DNA of 64,000 nucleotides from Chloroflexota bacterium (lineage in GTDB: Bacteria > Chloroflexota > Dehalococcoidia > Tepidiformales > Tepidiformaceae), in NCBI GenBank assembly GCA_016234445.1, contig JACRBT010000001.1, positions 248,001 to 312,000 on the forward strand. The letters are read 5' to 3'. Below are positions 7,868 to 16,988 of this stretch, piece after piece (position 1 is the stretch's first letter; each line of letters opens with the position of its first letter). The position numbers and the translations under genes were made by a program. Below the pieces are notes generated by a model. The model saw nothing but the letters and a program-made list of their open reading frames with translations. It had not been told where the DNA came from and did not search any database.

Positions 7868-8232
7868 AGCTACTCCTCGACATGAATCTCTCGCCACGAC
7901 TGGCGGTCTACCTCGGCGCCCGGGGTTGGGACGCGGTTCACTGGTCGGACGTCGGTGACCCCCGCGCAACCGACAGGACGATCTTCGACTGGGCGGCGGC
8001 GGAACAGCGTACGATCTTGACACATGACCTCGACTTCGGGGCGATGCTCGCCGCCGGTCAGGCGACCGGTCCCAGCGTCATCCAGATCCGCTGCCAGGAC
8101 GTCTTGCCGCCCGCGCTGGGGCCTCGCCTCGTCGGGCTTCTTACGCGGTTTGAAGCCCAACTGGAGTCCGGAGCCCTGATCGTGGTCGATGAAGGCCGGG
8201 ACCGGGTGCGGGTGTTGCCGCTCCGGCGCTGA
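7864..8232 (+). CDS. DUF5615 family PIN-like toxin
   Basis: 122 residues from GTG 7864, overlapping the DUF433 stop by 4 nt. The start MKLLLDMNLSPRLAVYLGARGWDAVHWSDVG carries the first acidic PIN-like residue (Asp6). RTILTHDLDFGAML carries the later acidic pair. These mark the DUF5615/Mut7-C-type PIN-like nucleases. Translational coupling with DUF433 supports a type II toxin-antitoxin pair. RNA cleavage is inferred from the fold. The next gene, purL, is convergent. Confidence 0.88.
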   Translation: MKLLLDMNLSPRLAVYLGARGWDAVHWSDVGDPRATDRTIFDWAAAEQRTILTHDLDFGAMLAAGQATGPSVIQIRCQDVLPPALGPRLVGLLTRFEAQLESGALIVVDEGRDRVRVLPLRR

Positions 8233-8282
8233 CTCGGGACGCGCAACCGCGACCGATGTGGGAGCGGTGAGTGCGGGCCGGC

Positions 8283-10505
8283 CTACAACAGCGCTTCGTA
8301 GGCCTCGCGCAGGGGGTCGATGGAAGTCGCGATCGGGCCGAAGCTGAAGGCGGCCCCGGGCACGACCTTCCCCAGCCGGGTGAGGGGCACGCCGATCTCG
8401 GCGGCGAGGTCCTGGAGGCGGGCGGCGCCACCACCCTGGCGGAAGACGTCGGGCGCGATCGTGACGATGATCCGGCCCTGGGCCTCGCCGAAGAGCGCAG
8501 CATCGAGCCGGCCCGCGACCTCCGCGGAGCCTTCGAAGCCTAGCCCGCCGAGGATCGCCTTCTCGGCCAACGCGACGGCGAGGCCGCCCTCGGCGCAGTC
8601 ATGGGCGCTGAGCAGAAGGCCTTCCGCGTGGGCGCGGAGGACGAGGTCGTGGAGGCGCTTCTCCGCCGAGAGATCCACCGTCGGCAGCCCGGCGACCTGG
8701 CCGTGGACCGCCTCCAGGTATTCGCTGCCGCCGAGCGTGGCCGCCGGCTGGCGGAGAGGCTGGCCGAGGAGCCACGCCGTCGCGTCGGGGGTGGAAAAGG
8801 CCGACTTGAGGTGTTTCGAGACGTCGTCCATGAGTCCGAGCATGCCGATGACCGGGGTGGGGTAGATCGGGCGGCCTGCGGTTTCGTTGTAGAGGCTGAC
8901 GTTGCCGCTGACGACGGGTGTGGCGAAGGCGGCGCAGGCGTCCGCGATGCCGCGGATGGCGTGTTCGAGCGTGTAGTAGACCTCGAGCTTCTCAGGGTTG
9001 CCGAAGTTCAGGCAGTCGGTGACGGCGACGGGGGTGGCGCCGGTGCAGACGACGTTCCGGGCCGCTTCGGCGACGGCCACTGCGCCGCCGGTGTAAGGGT
9101 CGAGGTAACAGAGGCGCGGGTTGCAATCGGTGGTGATGGCGATGCCGCGCCCGGTGCCGGGGACGCGAAGGACGGCCGCATCGCCGCCGGGCCCGACCAC
9201 CGTGTTGTTCAGCACCTGGTGGTCGTATTGGCGAAAGACCCCGCGTTTGCTGGCGATGTTCGGGCGGGCGAGGAGTCGGAGCAGGGTCGCGGTTGCGTCG
9301 GCCGGCGCGAGGTCGGGAAGGGATGCGGGGTTGAACTGGTTCAGCTCCAGGAGCTCGGCCGGGCGAACGCCGCGGCGGCGGTATTGGGGCGGGTCGGTGG
9401 CGATCTGGACAGGAACCCGCGCGACCTCGTGGCCAGAGTCGAGGATCACGACCTCGTCGCCGCCGGTGACCTGGCCGATCTCCTCGCAGTGGAGCTCCCA
9501 GCGGCGGAAGAGGGCGGCGACGTCGTCCACATGCTCGCGCTTCGCGATGACCAGCATCCGCTCCTGGCTTTCGCTGAGCATGATCTCGTACGGGCGCATC
9601 CCCTCTTCGCGGCGGGGCACCTTCGCGAGTTCGAGCACGGCGCCGGAGTCGCCTTTCGCGCAGCATTCGACGACGGAGCTGGTGAGGCCGGCGGCGCCGA
9701 GGTCCTGGAGGCCGACGATCCAGTCGCGGTGCTCGGAGGCGAGTTCGAAACAGGCCTCCATCAGGAGCTTTTCCATGAAGGGGTTGCCAACCTGGACGGC
9801 CGGGCGCATCTCTTCGAAGCGGGCCTCGGGGTCGGTCCGGCTGGCGAGGCCGCTGGCGCCGTGGATGCCGTCGCGGCCGGTGTCGGCGCCGACGAGGAGG
9901 AGCGGATTGCCTTCGCCGGTGGCGCGGGCACTGAGGAGCTTCGCGGTCTCGGCAATCCCGACGCACATCGCGTTCACGAGGGGGTTTCCGTTGTAGGCTT
10001 CGGCGAAAAAGATCTCGCCGCCGACGGTGGGGATGCCCAGGCAGTTCCCGTAGCCGCCGATGCCGCCGACGACGCCGTCGAAGAGGTAGCGATTCTGGGG
10101 GTCGTCCGGGGGGCCGAAGCGGAGCGAGTCGAGGATGGCGACGGGGTAGGCGCCCATTGCGAAGATGTCGCGGACGATGCCGCCGACGCCGGTCGCGGCG
10201 CCTTCGTGCGGTTCGATGGCCGAAGGGTGGTTGTGCGACTCGACCTTCATGACGACGCAACGGCCGTCGCCGATGTCGATGGCGCCGGCGTTTTCGGCGC
10301 CCACCTTCGTCAGGATCTGGTCGCCGCCGGTGGGGAAGTAGCTGAAGAGCGGGCGGCTGTTCTTGTAGCCGCAGTGCTCGCTCCAGAGGGAGCCGAACAT
10401 GCCGAGTTCGACCTCGAGGGGTTCGCGGCCAAGGCGCTGGACGAGGACCGCGTATTCCTCGCGGCTGAGGGCGACGGCGTCGAGGGCTTCCTGGTCAACT
10501 GGCAT
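8283..10505 (-). CDS. purL: Phosphoribosylformylglycinamidine synthase subunit PurL
   Basis: 740 residues from the ATG at 10505; another in-frame ATG at 10523 would add six residues. This is the small-type PurL, which with PurQ and PurS converts FGAR to FGAM using ATP and glutamine-derived ammonia. The N-terminus LSREEYAVLVQRLGREP and the SLWSEHCGYKNS motif (substrate/ATP region) are diagnostic. Later segments include VKVESHNHPSAIEPHEGAATGVGG-type sequence, LQDLGAAGL and SAHDCAEGGLAVALAE. PurQ is encoded 2.3 kb upstream on the same strand but separated by two DUF4389 genes. purS is not recognisable in the window. Confidence 0.96.
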   Translation of the reverse strand: MPVDQEALDAVALSREEYAVLVQRLGREPLEVELGMFGSLWSEHCGYKNSRPLFSYFPTGGDQILTKVGAENAGAIDIGDGRCVVMKVESHNHPSAIEPHEGAATGVGGIVRDIFAMGAYPVAILDSLRFGPPDDPQNRYLFDGVVGGIGGYGNCLGIPTVGGEIFFAEAYNGNPLVNAMCVGIAETAKLLSARATGEGNPLLLVGADTGRDGIHGASGLASRTDPEARFEEMRPAVQVGNPFMEKLLMEACFELASEHRDWIVGLQDLGAAGLTSSVVECCAKGDSGAVLELAKVPRREEGMRPYEIMLSESQERMLVIAKREHVDDVAALFRRWELHCEEIGQVTGGDEVVILDSGHEVARVPVQIATDPPQYRRRGVRPAELLELNQFNPASLPDLAPADATATLLRLLARPNIASKRGVFRQYDHQVLNNTVVGPGGDAAVLRVPGTGRGIAITTDCNPRLCYLDPYTGGAVAVAEAARNVVCTGATPVAVTDCLNFGNPEKLEVYYTLEHAIRGIADACAAFATPVVSGNVSLYNETAGRPIYPTPVIGMLGLMDDVSKHLKSAFSTPDATAWLLGQPLRQPAATLGGSEYLEAVHGQVAGLPTVDLSAEKRLHDLVLRAHAEGLLLSAHDCAEGGLAVALAEKAILGGLGFEGSAEVAGRLDAALFGEAQGRIIVTIAPDVFRQGGGAARLQDLAAEIGVPLTRLGKVVPGAAFSFGPIATSIDPLREAYEALL

Positions 10506-10545
10506 GGCAACAGCGTAAGCCATTCCCCGCTTGCGATTGAGCTCG

Positions 10546-10593
10546 CCCCCTCACCCCCCAGCCCCCTCCCCCGCTGAAGCGGTGGAGGGGGAG
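10546..10593. repeat. Intergenic palindromic repeat, copy A
   Basis: A C-rich left arm (CCCTCACCCCCCAGCCCC, then CTCCCCCGC), a TGAA loop and a G-rich right arm (GCGGTGGAGGGGGAG) fold into a hairpin. It lies between the DUF4389/DUF4352 gene and purL. A close relative is at 41535-41580, with the same CCCTCACCCCCC lead and GAGGGGGAG end. Two copies in unrelated spacers suggest a dispersed family rather than a local terminator. Confidence 0.6.
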
Positions 10594-10641
10594 TGGGCCG
10601 GTTCCCTTGAATTCGCCGGCGTTGACCTCGCCTCTGAAGTG

Positions 10642-11997
10642 CTAGTCGAGGGTGAACCTGGCGCCCCCCGCGGCGCTGAAGGGCAGCTTGAGCCGCACCT
10701 CGACCGGTGTCGCGCCGTCGGGGACGGCGAAGACGGCGCGCAGCGTCACCGTCGCGTGGTCTTCGACCTTGGCCGGGGCCGCGATGCCGCCGACGACGAA
10801 CAGTTCCGCGCTCGTGCTGTGGGTCTCGCCGTCCTCTTGGTACTTCAGCTTGAGCCCGTCGGGGTCAATGGTGACGGTCCGATCGCTGGAGTTGCGCAGG
10901 GTCCATTCGAAGACGACGAGGTGCTGGCCGCGGCCACCGGTGAGGATGGGAGCGAGGTTGTCGCCGGGGTCATAGGCGCGAGCGAGGGTGAGCGTGAAGG
11001 TCAGTCCCTCAGCGAACCCGTGGTAGTCGATCGTTGCGGTGGCGCGCCCGGCGACGAGACGGTCGTAGTCGACGCTGGCATCGTCGGTTTCGAAGCTCAG
11101 CGCAATGGCGAAGCCTATGAAGACCGCGAACAGCGCGGCCGCGAGCCAGCCGATAATGCCGCAGATCACGGTGGTGGTGTGCGACGCGGGGCCGGCGTCC
11201 TCGGAGAGCGAGAAGGGCGGGAAGCGGTCGTTGAAGGAGGCGAAGTAGCCAAGGACGCGGAACTGCCATCGGGCCGCGCCGACCACGAACGCGAACATCC
11301 CCCGGGGGTACGTCCCGGTGAAGAGGATGGCGAACCACGACAGGACGACCACGACGACGACGGCAATCGCGAGGAGCGAGAGCACGACCATGTGGGGGAT
11401 AAGGAGCGCGGCCTTCCAGAAGAACACGCGCCAGCGGCTGAGATGGCCATCGGGAGGGTCGTCGTACTCGAGGGTGACGGGGCTCCGGTCGCGGTCGAAG
11501 CTGGGGTAGCGATCGGTGAGGAGGGCGCCGTAGGCCCAGGCCCGGGCGTTGAAGGCGAGGCCCCCGGAGGTCGCGGCGAAGAGCCAGCGTGGGTAGCGCC
11601 GCCGGAGGAAGACGGTGAGCCAGCCAGCGGTCAGCGCCGCCGATATCACGCCATTGACGAGGTAGAGGAAGACCCAGACCGGGATCAGGAGCGGGAGACG
11701 GAGGAGCGTCTTCCAGCGGCTGAGGCGTTCGGGGTAGTCGACCTCGAACCGCATGGGGTAGGGGACAGGCGGCGGGGCCGGTGGAGGTGGTGGGGGCCAG
11801 CTTGCAGGCGCCACGGGTGTTTCTTGAGCAGGGCCGGAGGGCGTGTCGGCGTCCGGAAGCGGCGGGCTATCCCCGGCGGGGGGAGTTACCTCGCCGCCGG
11901 GCGTGAGGCTCTCTGACGTGCGCTGGGGCTTGTCCCGGCCGGGAACGTCGGGCAGGCGGGCCCCACCGTAGTCGGGCGAGAAGGGGTCGTTGCTCAA
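10642..11997 (-). CDS. DUF4389 double-domain membrane protein with C-terminal DUF4352-like domain
   Basis: 451 residues from TTG 11997 with AGGTGA just upstream. Residues 1-75 are a disordered Pro-rich cytoplasmic tail (SWPPPPPPAPPPVPYP). Two DUF4389 modules follow (about 76-170 and 175-265), each with paired transmembrane helices and the family pattern ...DYPERLSRWKTLLRLPLLIPVW..., RRRYPRWLF..., YGALLTDRYPSF. A further transmembrane helix (about 280-300) leads to a beta-rich extracytoplasmic domain (FAEGLTFTLTLARAY..., LVVFEWTLRNSSDRTVTIDP) resembling DUF4352, often seen on bacterial surface lipoproteins. The function of DUF4389 is unknown. It lies between purQ and purL with a smaller DUF4389 gene upstream. 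Confidence 0.78.
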   Translation of the reverse strand: MSNDPFSPDYGGARLPDVPGRDKPQRTSESLTPGGEVTPPAGDSPPLPDADTPSGPAQETPVAPASWPPPPPPAPPPVPYPMRFEVDYPERLSRWKTLLRLPLLIPVWVFLYLVNGVISAALTAGWLTVFLRRRYPRWLFAATSGGLAFNARAWAYGALLTDRYPSFDRDRSPVTLEYDDPPDGHLSRWRVFFWKAALLIPHMVVLSLLAIAVVVVVVLSWFAILFTGTYPRGMFAFVVGAARWQFRVLGYFASFNDRFPPFSLSEDAGPASHTTTVICGIIGWLAAALFAVFIGFAIALSFETDDASVDYDRLVAGRATATIDYHGFAEGLTFTLTLARAYDPGDNLAPILTGGRGQHLVVFEWTLRNSSDRTVTIDPDGLKLKYQEDGETHSTSAELFVVGGIAAPAKVEDHATVTLRAVFAVPDGATPVEVRLKLPFSAAGGARFTLD

Positions 11998-12051
11998 CGT
12001 TCACCTGCCTGGTTGGCGGCGATCCTTGCCGCGGTCGCCGCCACCCTGCCG

Positions 12052-12639
12052 CTAACCCATCTGGAAGGGCGGGTATTGGTCCGTCATGAGCAGGCCGTAG
12101 CCCTGGACGCGAGCGCCCCACTTCATCACGTTGGCGACGAAGTCGTGGAGCCCGGCCGGCGCGGTGCCGGTGATCAGCGCCACGATCCACATGATGACCA
12201 CGCACACGTACGCCACGATGCCGAGGAGGGCGAGCACGATCACGTGGGGGATGAGCATGATGATGCGGAAGAAGACCGTCAGCCGGTTGCGCCCGGAGAG
12301 CTGCGGGTCAACGTTGAGCCGGATGGGGTAGTCGCGAACGTCTTCCAACGAGAACGGCGGGTATTTGTCGGTGAGAAGCGCGTAGTAGCCGAAGGCCCGG
12401 ACTTGCCAGCGGAGTACGCCGACCGCGAAGTTCATCAATCCCTGGGGATAGTTGCCGGTGATGAGGATCACGATCCAGGCGATCAGCGTGACCACTTCGA
12501 GGGCGATGTTCAGCAGGTAGATGACGATGTAGTGCGGGATCGCATAAAGGATGCGGAGGAGGACGCTCAGGCGGTTTTGCGCGGCCGCCGGGTCAACCTC
12601 CAGGCTGATTGGATAGGACGCTGCCATGCCCGAACTCAT
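12052..12639 (-). CDS. DUF4389 double-domain membrane protein
   Basis: 195 residues from ATG 12639, with GGAG about 10 nt upstream; a second ATG four codons on is possible. It consists of two tandem DUF4389 units. Each starts with a YPI.L.VDP beta strand, then RLSVLLRILYAIPHYIVIYLL-type amphipathic and hydrophobic helices, and ends YYALLTDKYPPF or YGLLMTDQYPPF. About four membrane helices are predicted. It lacks the Pro-rich tail and DUF4352 domain of its downstream paralogue, which starts 54 nt away. No biochemical role is established for this domain. Confidence 0.78.
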   Translation of the reverse strand: MSSGMAASYPISLEVDPAAAQNRLSVLLRILYAIPHYIVIYLLNIALEVVTLIAWIVILITGNYPQGLMNFAVGVLRWQVRAFGYYALLTDKYPPFSLEDVRDYPIRLNVDPQLSGRNRLTVFFRIIMLIPHVIVLALLGIVAYVCVVIMWIVALITGTAPAGLHDFVANVMKWGARVQGYGLLMTDQYPPFQMG

Positions 12640-12813
12640 CCTGGGACGTCTCCGAGGCCGGGCGTCTGCTGCGCCCCGCGCCAGCTTTCCCTCGGTCAGG
12701 TTCCCCCTGACGGGCGGACTATAGCGCGGTCAGGTCCACAATGCGAGACCTTCACGGATAGGAGATTCCCTGATCTTCCCGGCGCCTGCTGGCCCGGGGA
12801 CGTGCGAGGCGCC

Positions 12814-13518
12814 CTATCCTACCAGTAGCCCGAGGCCTTCACGGATGAGCGACTCCCAGATGCGGTTGCCGTCGGTGCCGCCGACGAGGTCTTCGCCGGC
12901 GCGCTCCGGGTGCGGCATCATCCCGAGGACGTTGCCGCGGCGGTTGATGATCCCGGCGATGTTGCGGGCACTGCCGTTCGGATTCGACTCCGGGGTCACC
13001 TGGCCTGCGGCGTCGCAGTAGCGGAAAACGACGCGGCCGTCCGCCTCGAGCTGGTCGAGGGTGGCGTCGTCGGCATAGTAGTTGCCGTCACCGTGGCTGA
13101 TGGGGATGTGGATGACGGAACCTGCGGAAATGCCTGCCGCCCAGGGGGTCTCGCCGCCTTCGCGCCGCAAGTAGGTCCATTGGCAGCGGAACTGGAGGCT
13201 CTGGTTTCGAATCAGGGCGCCGGGGAGCAGGTGGCTTTCGCAGAGGACCTGAAAACCGTTGCAGATGCCGATGACCGGACCGCCGGCCTCGGCGAAGGTC
13301 GCGACCGCCTCCATCACGGGCGAAAAGCGGGCGATCGCGCCGCAGCGGAGGTAGTCGCCGTAGGAGAACCCGCCGGGGAGGACGACGGCGTCGTAGCCGC
13401 TGAGGTCGGTCTCGCGGTGCCAGAGGATCTCGGCCTGTTGTTCGAGGACGTTGTGAAGGACGTGGTAGGTGTCGCGGTCGCTCCAGGTGCCGGGGAAACG
13501 GATGATGGCGAAGCGCAT
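12814..13518 (-). CDS. purQ: Phosphoribosylformylglycinamidine synthase subunit PurQ
   Basis: 234 residues. PurQ is the glutaminase subunit that feeds ammonia to PurL. The class I amidotransferase nucleophile lies in GVIGICNGFQVL-like sequence (Cys86 region), and the His-Glu pair lies in MMPHPERAGED near the C-terminus. The N-terminus FAIIRFPGTWSDRD and the VLPGGFSYGDYLRCGAIA segment are typical. The start codon is ATG 13518. It is the first pur gene of the cluster, followed 175 nt downstream by the two DUF4389 genes and then purL. The upstream neighbour is the PgpH-like gene on the same strand, 61 nt away. Confidence 0.96.
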   Translation of the reverse strand: MRFAIIRFPGTWSDRDTYHVLHNVLEQQAEILWHRETDLSGYDAVVLPGGFSYGDYLRCGAIARFSPVMEAVATFAEAGGPVIGICNGFQVLCESHLLPGALIRNQSLQFRCQWTYLRREGGETPWAAGISAGSVIHIPISHGDGNYYADDATLDQLEADGRVVFRYCDAAGQVTPESNPNGSARNIAGIINRRGNVLGMMPHPERAGEDLVGGTDGNRIWESLIREGLGLLVG

Positions 13519-13579
13519 GGGCTCTCGGGTCCCCCTTGGAGCCAGTATGCCAACGCGAATGCGCAGATGTCTATGCGAA

Positions 13580-15769
13580 TTAGCCGGGTGGGCTGGTCCG
13601 GCCTAGGCGGTCGCGCTGGCCGATCTCGGCCAACTCGGCGGGGACCGGGTCCGGGTAGGGGATGCGGGGGTGGTAGACGGCCTTGAGGGTCGCCTTGAAA
13701 CTCGCGGCCACCTCCTGGAGCTCGCGCATGGTGATGTCGCATTCGTCGAGCTGGCCCTCGGCGAGGCGCTCGGCGAAGACACCGTCGACCGTCTCGTCGA
13801 TCCGCGAGCGGCCGGGCTCGCCGCTGGCGCGGACCACGGCCTCACAGGAGTCGCCGAGCATGACGATCGCCGCCTCCTTGGTTTGGGGCCGGGGGCCGGC
13901 GTAGCGGAAGAGCGCGGGGTCGACGTCGCCCCCGGCCTGGACGGCGCGGCGGTAGAAGAAGGTCACGAGCCGGGTCCCGTGGTGTTCGGGGATGAAGTCA
14001 CGGACGAGGAGGGGGAGGCGGTGCTTCCTTGCCAGTTCGACGCCCGCGGTCACGTGCTCGCGGATGGTTGCGGCGCTGGCGGCGGGGGCGAGGGCGTCAT
14101 GGGGGCTGGGCGCGCCTTCGAGCATGTTCTCGATGTAGAAGCCTGGCTGCGAGAGCTTCCCGATGTCGTGGTAGTAGGCCCCGACGCGGGCGGCGAGGGC
14201 GTCGGCGCCGATCCGGTTGGCGGCACGTTCGGCGAGGGCGCCGACCATCATGCTGTGGTGGTAGGTGCCGGGAGCCTCTTCCTGGAGGCGCCGGAGAAGC
14301 GGGTGGCCGCCGTGGGCAAGCTCCAGGAGTTGGAGCCGGGTCGTGACGCCGAGGGGTATCGAGAGCACAACGTGGGCCCCGACGGTGACCACTGCCGCCC
14401 CGAGCCCATTGATCCCGGCGGCGAGCGAGAGCCACCCGAAGCTTTCGCGCGTCTGGGTTTCGTCGAGGAGCCAGAAGATGGAGAGGACCGACCAGGTGGC
14501 AAACGCGACGGCCACCGCCGAGACGGCGTAACGGCTGAGCCGTTCGGCGCGGTGGACGGAGAGCGCTCCGGCCAGGCCCCCGGCGATGTAGGCCACTGCC
14601 AGCTGGTGCGCGTGGGTCGTACCGGAAAACGAGGCGCCGGCCAGGCCGGGTTCGGTGATCCCGATGAAGGTGGCGAAGATCCCGACGGCGACGGCCGTGA
14701 CGACGGCGAACGGCAGCCCCGCAAACGACGCAGTCACCATCGCGGCGGCGGCGACGGGGACCGCAAAGGCGAGGTAGCGGCCTTCGCGGTCAGGGAGGAC
14801 TTCGGGGAGGACGAACCGCACTGCGACAAGCACCCCGGCGATGGCCAGCCCCACGAGGAGCGCCCTGCGCGCGGCCGGGCGTTCGAACGGCTGGAACTGG
14901 TAGAGGAAGATGCCCAGGAAGATGGCGAAGCCGAGCGACATTGCTGCCCCGGCGGCATCATCGGCGACATTAAAGCCGTCGTCGATGACGCCGGTGCGGT
15001 GGAGAGCTTCGATGTCCTCGGGCTGGAGCCGTTCGCCTTCGCGGACCACGACCTGCCCCCGGGTATACGTGACAATGACGGGCGAGACGTTGTCGCGGGC
15101 CTCCTGGCGGGCGCGTTCGGTCGCGGCGTCGTTGACCGGGCTGTTGGGTGCAACGAAGAGCGTGATGAGGCCGGTGAGCGCGGTGCGGGCGGCCAGTTCG
15201 GCCGCGGTCCCGGCGGCAGGCTCCTTCTTCAGGTACTCATCGATCTTTGCCTGGGCGCCGTCCTCGGTGTGGAGTTCGGCGTCCATGATGTCGCGGAGGG
15301 CGTTGCGGGACTTCAGGGCGACGGCGTCGAAGGCCGCTGGGTCGAGGAGCAGGAGGCTCGGGCCGAGGGAGGATGCGGGCTGGAGCTTCTCGGCGGCGAA
15401 GTAGGCATTGAGCTCCGCGAGGCGTTGCTCCGTCGCCGGGAGGTCGGCTCGCTGGCGGATGATCCGGACACGTTCGACGAGGCGATCGAAAGACACGAGC
15501 TGGGCCTGCTTCACCGCCGGGTCGGGCGGCAGGTAGGAAAGTGGGACCGCCCTCGCGGCGTCTGCCCGGGCCTGTTCGGTGAGCTCGGTCGATTCGTACT
15601 GGGCGCCGTGCGCCGCCTGGATCGTCTGGGGAGCGGATTCGCCTTCGCGGAGGGCAGCCCCCGAGGGGACAAGCGGCACCACCAGGAGCGCGGCCACGCC
15701 CGCCATCGCCAGCGTGAAGACCACGGCGGCAAGGCGCGAGAACCTGGGCTGCGGCCGGCGGCGAAGCAT
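13580..15769 (-). CDS. 7TM-HD family cyclic-di-AMP phosphodiesterase (PgpH/YqfF-like)
   Basis: 729 residues from ATG 15769; the frame stays open further upstream, but that part overlaps the HAD gene and is non-homologous. Domain order: one N-terminal membrane helix (MLRRRPQPRFSRLAAVVFTLAMAG...), a large extracytoplasmic 7TMR-HDED region (about 30-260), seven membrane helices (about 270-470), then a cytoplasmic HD domain. The HD motifs are TYHHSMMVGALAERAANRIG and AYYHDIGKL, with later EHHGT. Proteins of this layout hydrolyse c-di-AMP in Firmicutes (PgpH). It lies in the rpsU-yqeY-HAD-pgpH string, all on one strand. Confidence 0.88.
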   Translation of the reverse strand: MLRRRPQPRFSRLAAVVFTLAMAGVAALLVVPLVPSGAALREGESAPQTIQAAHGAQYESTELTEQARADAARAVPLSYLPPDPAVKQAQLVSFDRLVERVRIIRQRADLPATEQRLAELNAYFAAEKLQPASSLGPSLLLLDPAAFDAVALKSRNALRDIMDAELHTEDGAQAKIDEYLKKEPAAGTAAELAARTALTGLITLFVAPNSPVNDAATERARQEARDNVSPVIVTYTRGQVVVREGERLQPEDIEALHRTGVIDDGFNVADDAAGAAMSLGFAIFLGIFLYQFQPFERPAARRALLVGLAIAGVLVAVRFVLPEVLPDREGRYLAFAVPVAAAAMVTASFAGLPFAVVTAVAVGIFATFIGITEPGLAGASFSGTTHAHQLAVAYIAGGLAGALSVHRAERLSRYAVSAVAVAFATWSVLSIFWLLDETQTRESFGWLSLAAGINGLGAAVVTVGAHVVLSIPLGVTTRLQLLELAHGGHPLLRRLQEEAPGTYHHSMMVGALAERAANRIGADALAARVGAYYHDIGKLSQPGFYIENMLEGAPSPHDALAPAASAATIREHVTAGVELARKHRLPLLVRDFIPEHHGTRLVTFFYRRAVQAGGDVDPALFRYAGPRPQTKEAAIVMLGDSCEAVVRASGEPGRSRIDETVDGVFAERLAEGQLDECDITMRELQEVAASFKATLKAVYHPRIPYPDPVPAELAEIGQRDRLGRTSPPG

Positions 15770-15815
15770 GCCTGCCGATACTACCAGAGCGCCGCCCGAG
15801 GGCCGGGAAAGCGGC

Positions 15816-16520
15816 CTACGGCGGGGTGATTGAACCCTCGCCGAGGATGCCGGCGAGGGCCGTGAGCCGTTCGATGACCAGGTAGCCGGAGCGGTCGCGG
15901 GCCTTCGCCGAGCGCTGGAGGAGGACCGCCCGCATCCCGGCCTCGCGGGCGCCGACAACGTCGGTTTCGAGCGAGTCCCCGACGAAGAGGGCCTCGTGGG
16001 CTTCGACGCCGACGGCGTCAAGCGCCTGGACGAACGGCGCCGACCCGGGCTTCGCCACGCCGACGCCGGCGGAGGTGACGATGGCGTCGAGGTGGCCGGC
16101 AAGGCCGAGCGCGTTCGCCTGCTCCTGGAGAAACCGTGCCGGGAAGAGGCTGTTGGCGACGACGGCCGTGCGATAGCCGCGGTATTTCAGCGAGGGAAGC
16201 AGCGCCCGGGCGTCGTCGAAGACGGTTTCGTGGGCGGTCGCTTCGTCGAAGAAGAGGCGGGCGCAGGCGTCGACGTCGGAGGAGCCAACCGCCCAGCCGA
16301 GCCACGTAAACGCGGCGGCGATGACGCCTTCAATCGAGGCGGCCCCCGACGCGGGTGGGAGGACGGCCTCGAAGGCGCGGTCGACTGCTTCGTCGCGGAC
16401 GGCCAGTGAGAGGACGCGGCGGGCGTAGGCGGCGACGGCAAAGGTAGGCGCGCGGCGGGCGAGGAAGTCCTGGCGGACGAGGGTCCCGTCCCAGTCGAAG
16501 AGCACGGCCCGGATGGCCAT
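15816..16520 (-). CDS. HAD family hydrolase
   Basis: 234 residues with HAD motif I LFDWDGTLV (residues about 6-14; Asp nucleophile and Asp acid/base), motif II VVANS, motif III Lys in VAKPG, and motif IV FVGDSLETDVVGAREAG. The all-alpha cap between motifs I and II makes it subfamily IA, like phosphoglycolate phosphatases or dehalogenases. The substrate is unknown. Its ATG overlaps the yqeY stop by one base (TGATG), so translation is probably coupled. Confidence 0.88.
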   Translation of the reverse strand: MAIRAVLFDWDGTLVRQDFLARRAPTFAVAAYARRVLSLAVRDEAVDRAFEAVLPPASGAASIEGVIAAAFTWLGWAVGSSDVDACARLFFDEATAHETVFDDARALLPSLKYRGYRTAVVANSLFPARFLQEQANALGLAGHLDAIVTSAGVGVAKPGSAPFVQALDAVGVEAHEALFVGDSLETDVVGAREAGMRAVLLQRSAKARDRSGYLVIERLTALAGILGEGSITPP

Positions 16521-16969
16521 CAGCTACCGAGGAGTTCGCGCACGACTTCGTTGATCAGGCGGCCGTCGGCGCGGCCGGCGAACTGCTTCACGAGCGGTGG
16601 CATCACCTTGCCGATGTCGCGCGGGCCGGAAGCGCCCGTTTCGGCGACGAGCTTGCGGGCGGCAGCTTCGACCTCGTCGCGGCCGGCCTGGGCGGGCAGG
16701 TAGGCTTCGAGGATGACGAGCTCCGCTTCTTCCTTCGCGACGAGGTCTTCGCGATTGCCCTTGCGGAATTCGAGGATGCTTTCGCGGCGCTGCTTGGCCT
16801 GCTTCTGGATGACCTGGGCCACGCCGGCATCGTCGAGTTCGCCGCGAGTCTCGATCTCGGCGTTCTTGACGGCGGCGGTGAGCATGCGGAGGGCGCTCTT
16901 GCGGGTTTCCTCGCGGGCCCGCATTGCGGCGTGCAGGTCTTCCTGGATGCGCTCCTTGAGGGTGGCCAT
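16520..16969 (-). CDS. yqeY: GatB/YqeY domain protein
   Basis: 149 residues, the standard YqeY length. It resembles the tRNA-contacting tail domain of GatB but lacks the kinase core. Typical segments are MATLKERIQEDLHAAMRA, ALRMLTAAVKNAEIE, EEAELVILEAYLP and IGKVMPPLVKQFAGRADGR. The role is undefined, though amidotransferase accessory function has been suggested for the family. It lies immediately downstream of rpsU, a widely conserved linkage, and overlaps the HAD gene by one base. A true gatB is at 34.2 kb. Confidence 0.93.
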   Translation of the reverse strand: MATLKERIQEDLHAAMRAREETRKSALRMLTAAVKNAEIETRGELDDAGVAQVIQKQAKQRRESILEFRKGNREDLVAKEEAELVILEAYLPAQAGRDEVEAAARKLVAETGASGPRDIGKVMPPLVKQFAGRADGRLINEVVRELLGS

Positions 16970-16988
16970 GGTTGCCTCCAGATCACCA

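Noticed and set aside
8601-10577. 658-residue plus-strand ORF across purL
   Set aside because: Antisense shadow of purL with no recognisable domain; purL shows full family motifs.
13670-15829. 719-residue plus-strand ORF across the PgpH-like gene
   Set aside because: Acidic/Gly low-complexity product antisense to a clear 7TM-HD protein.
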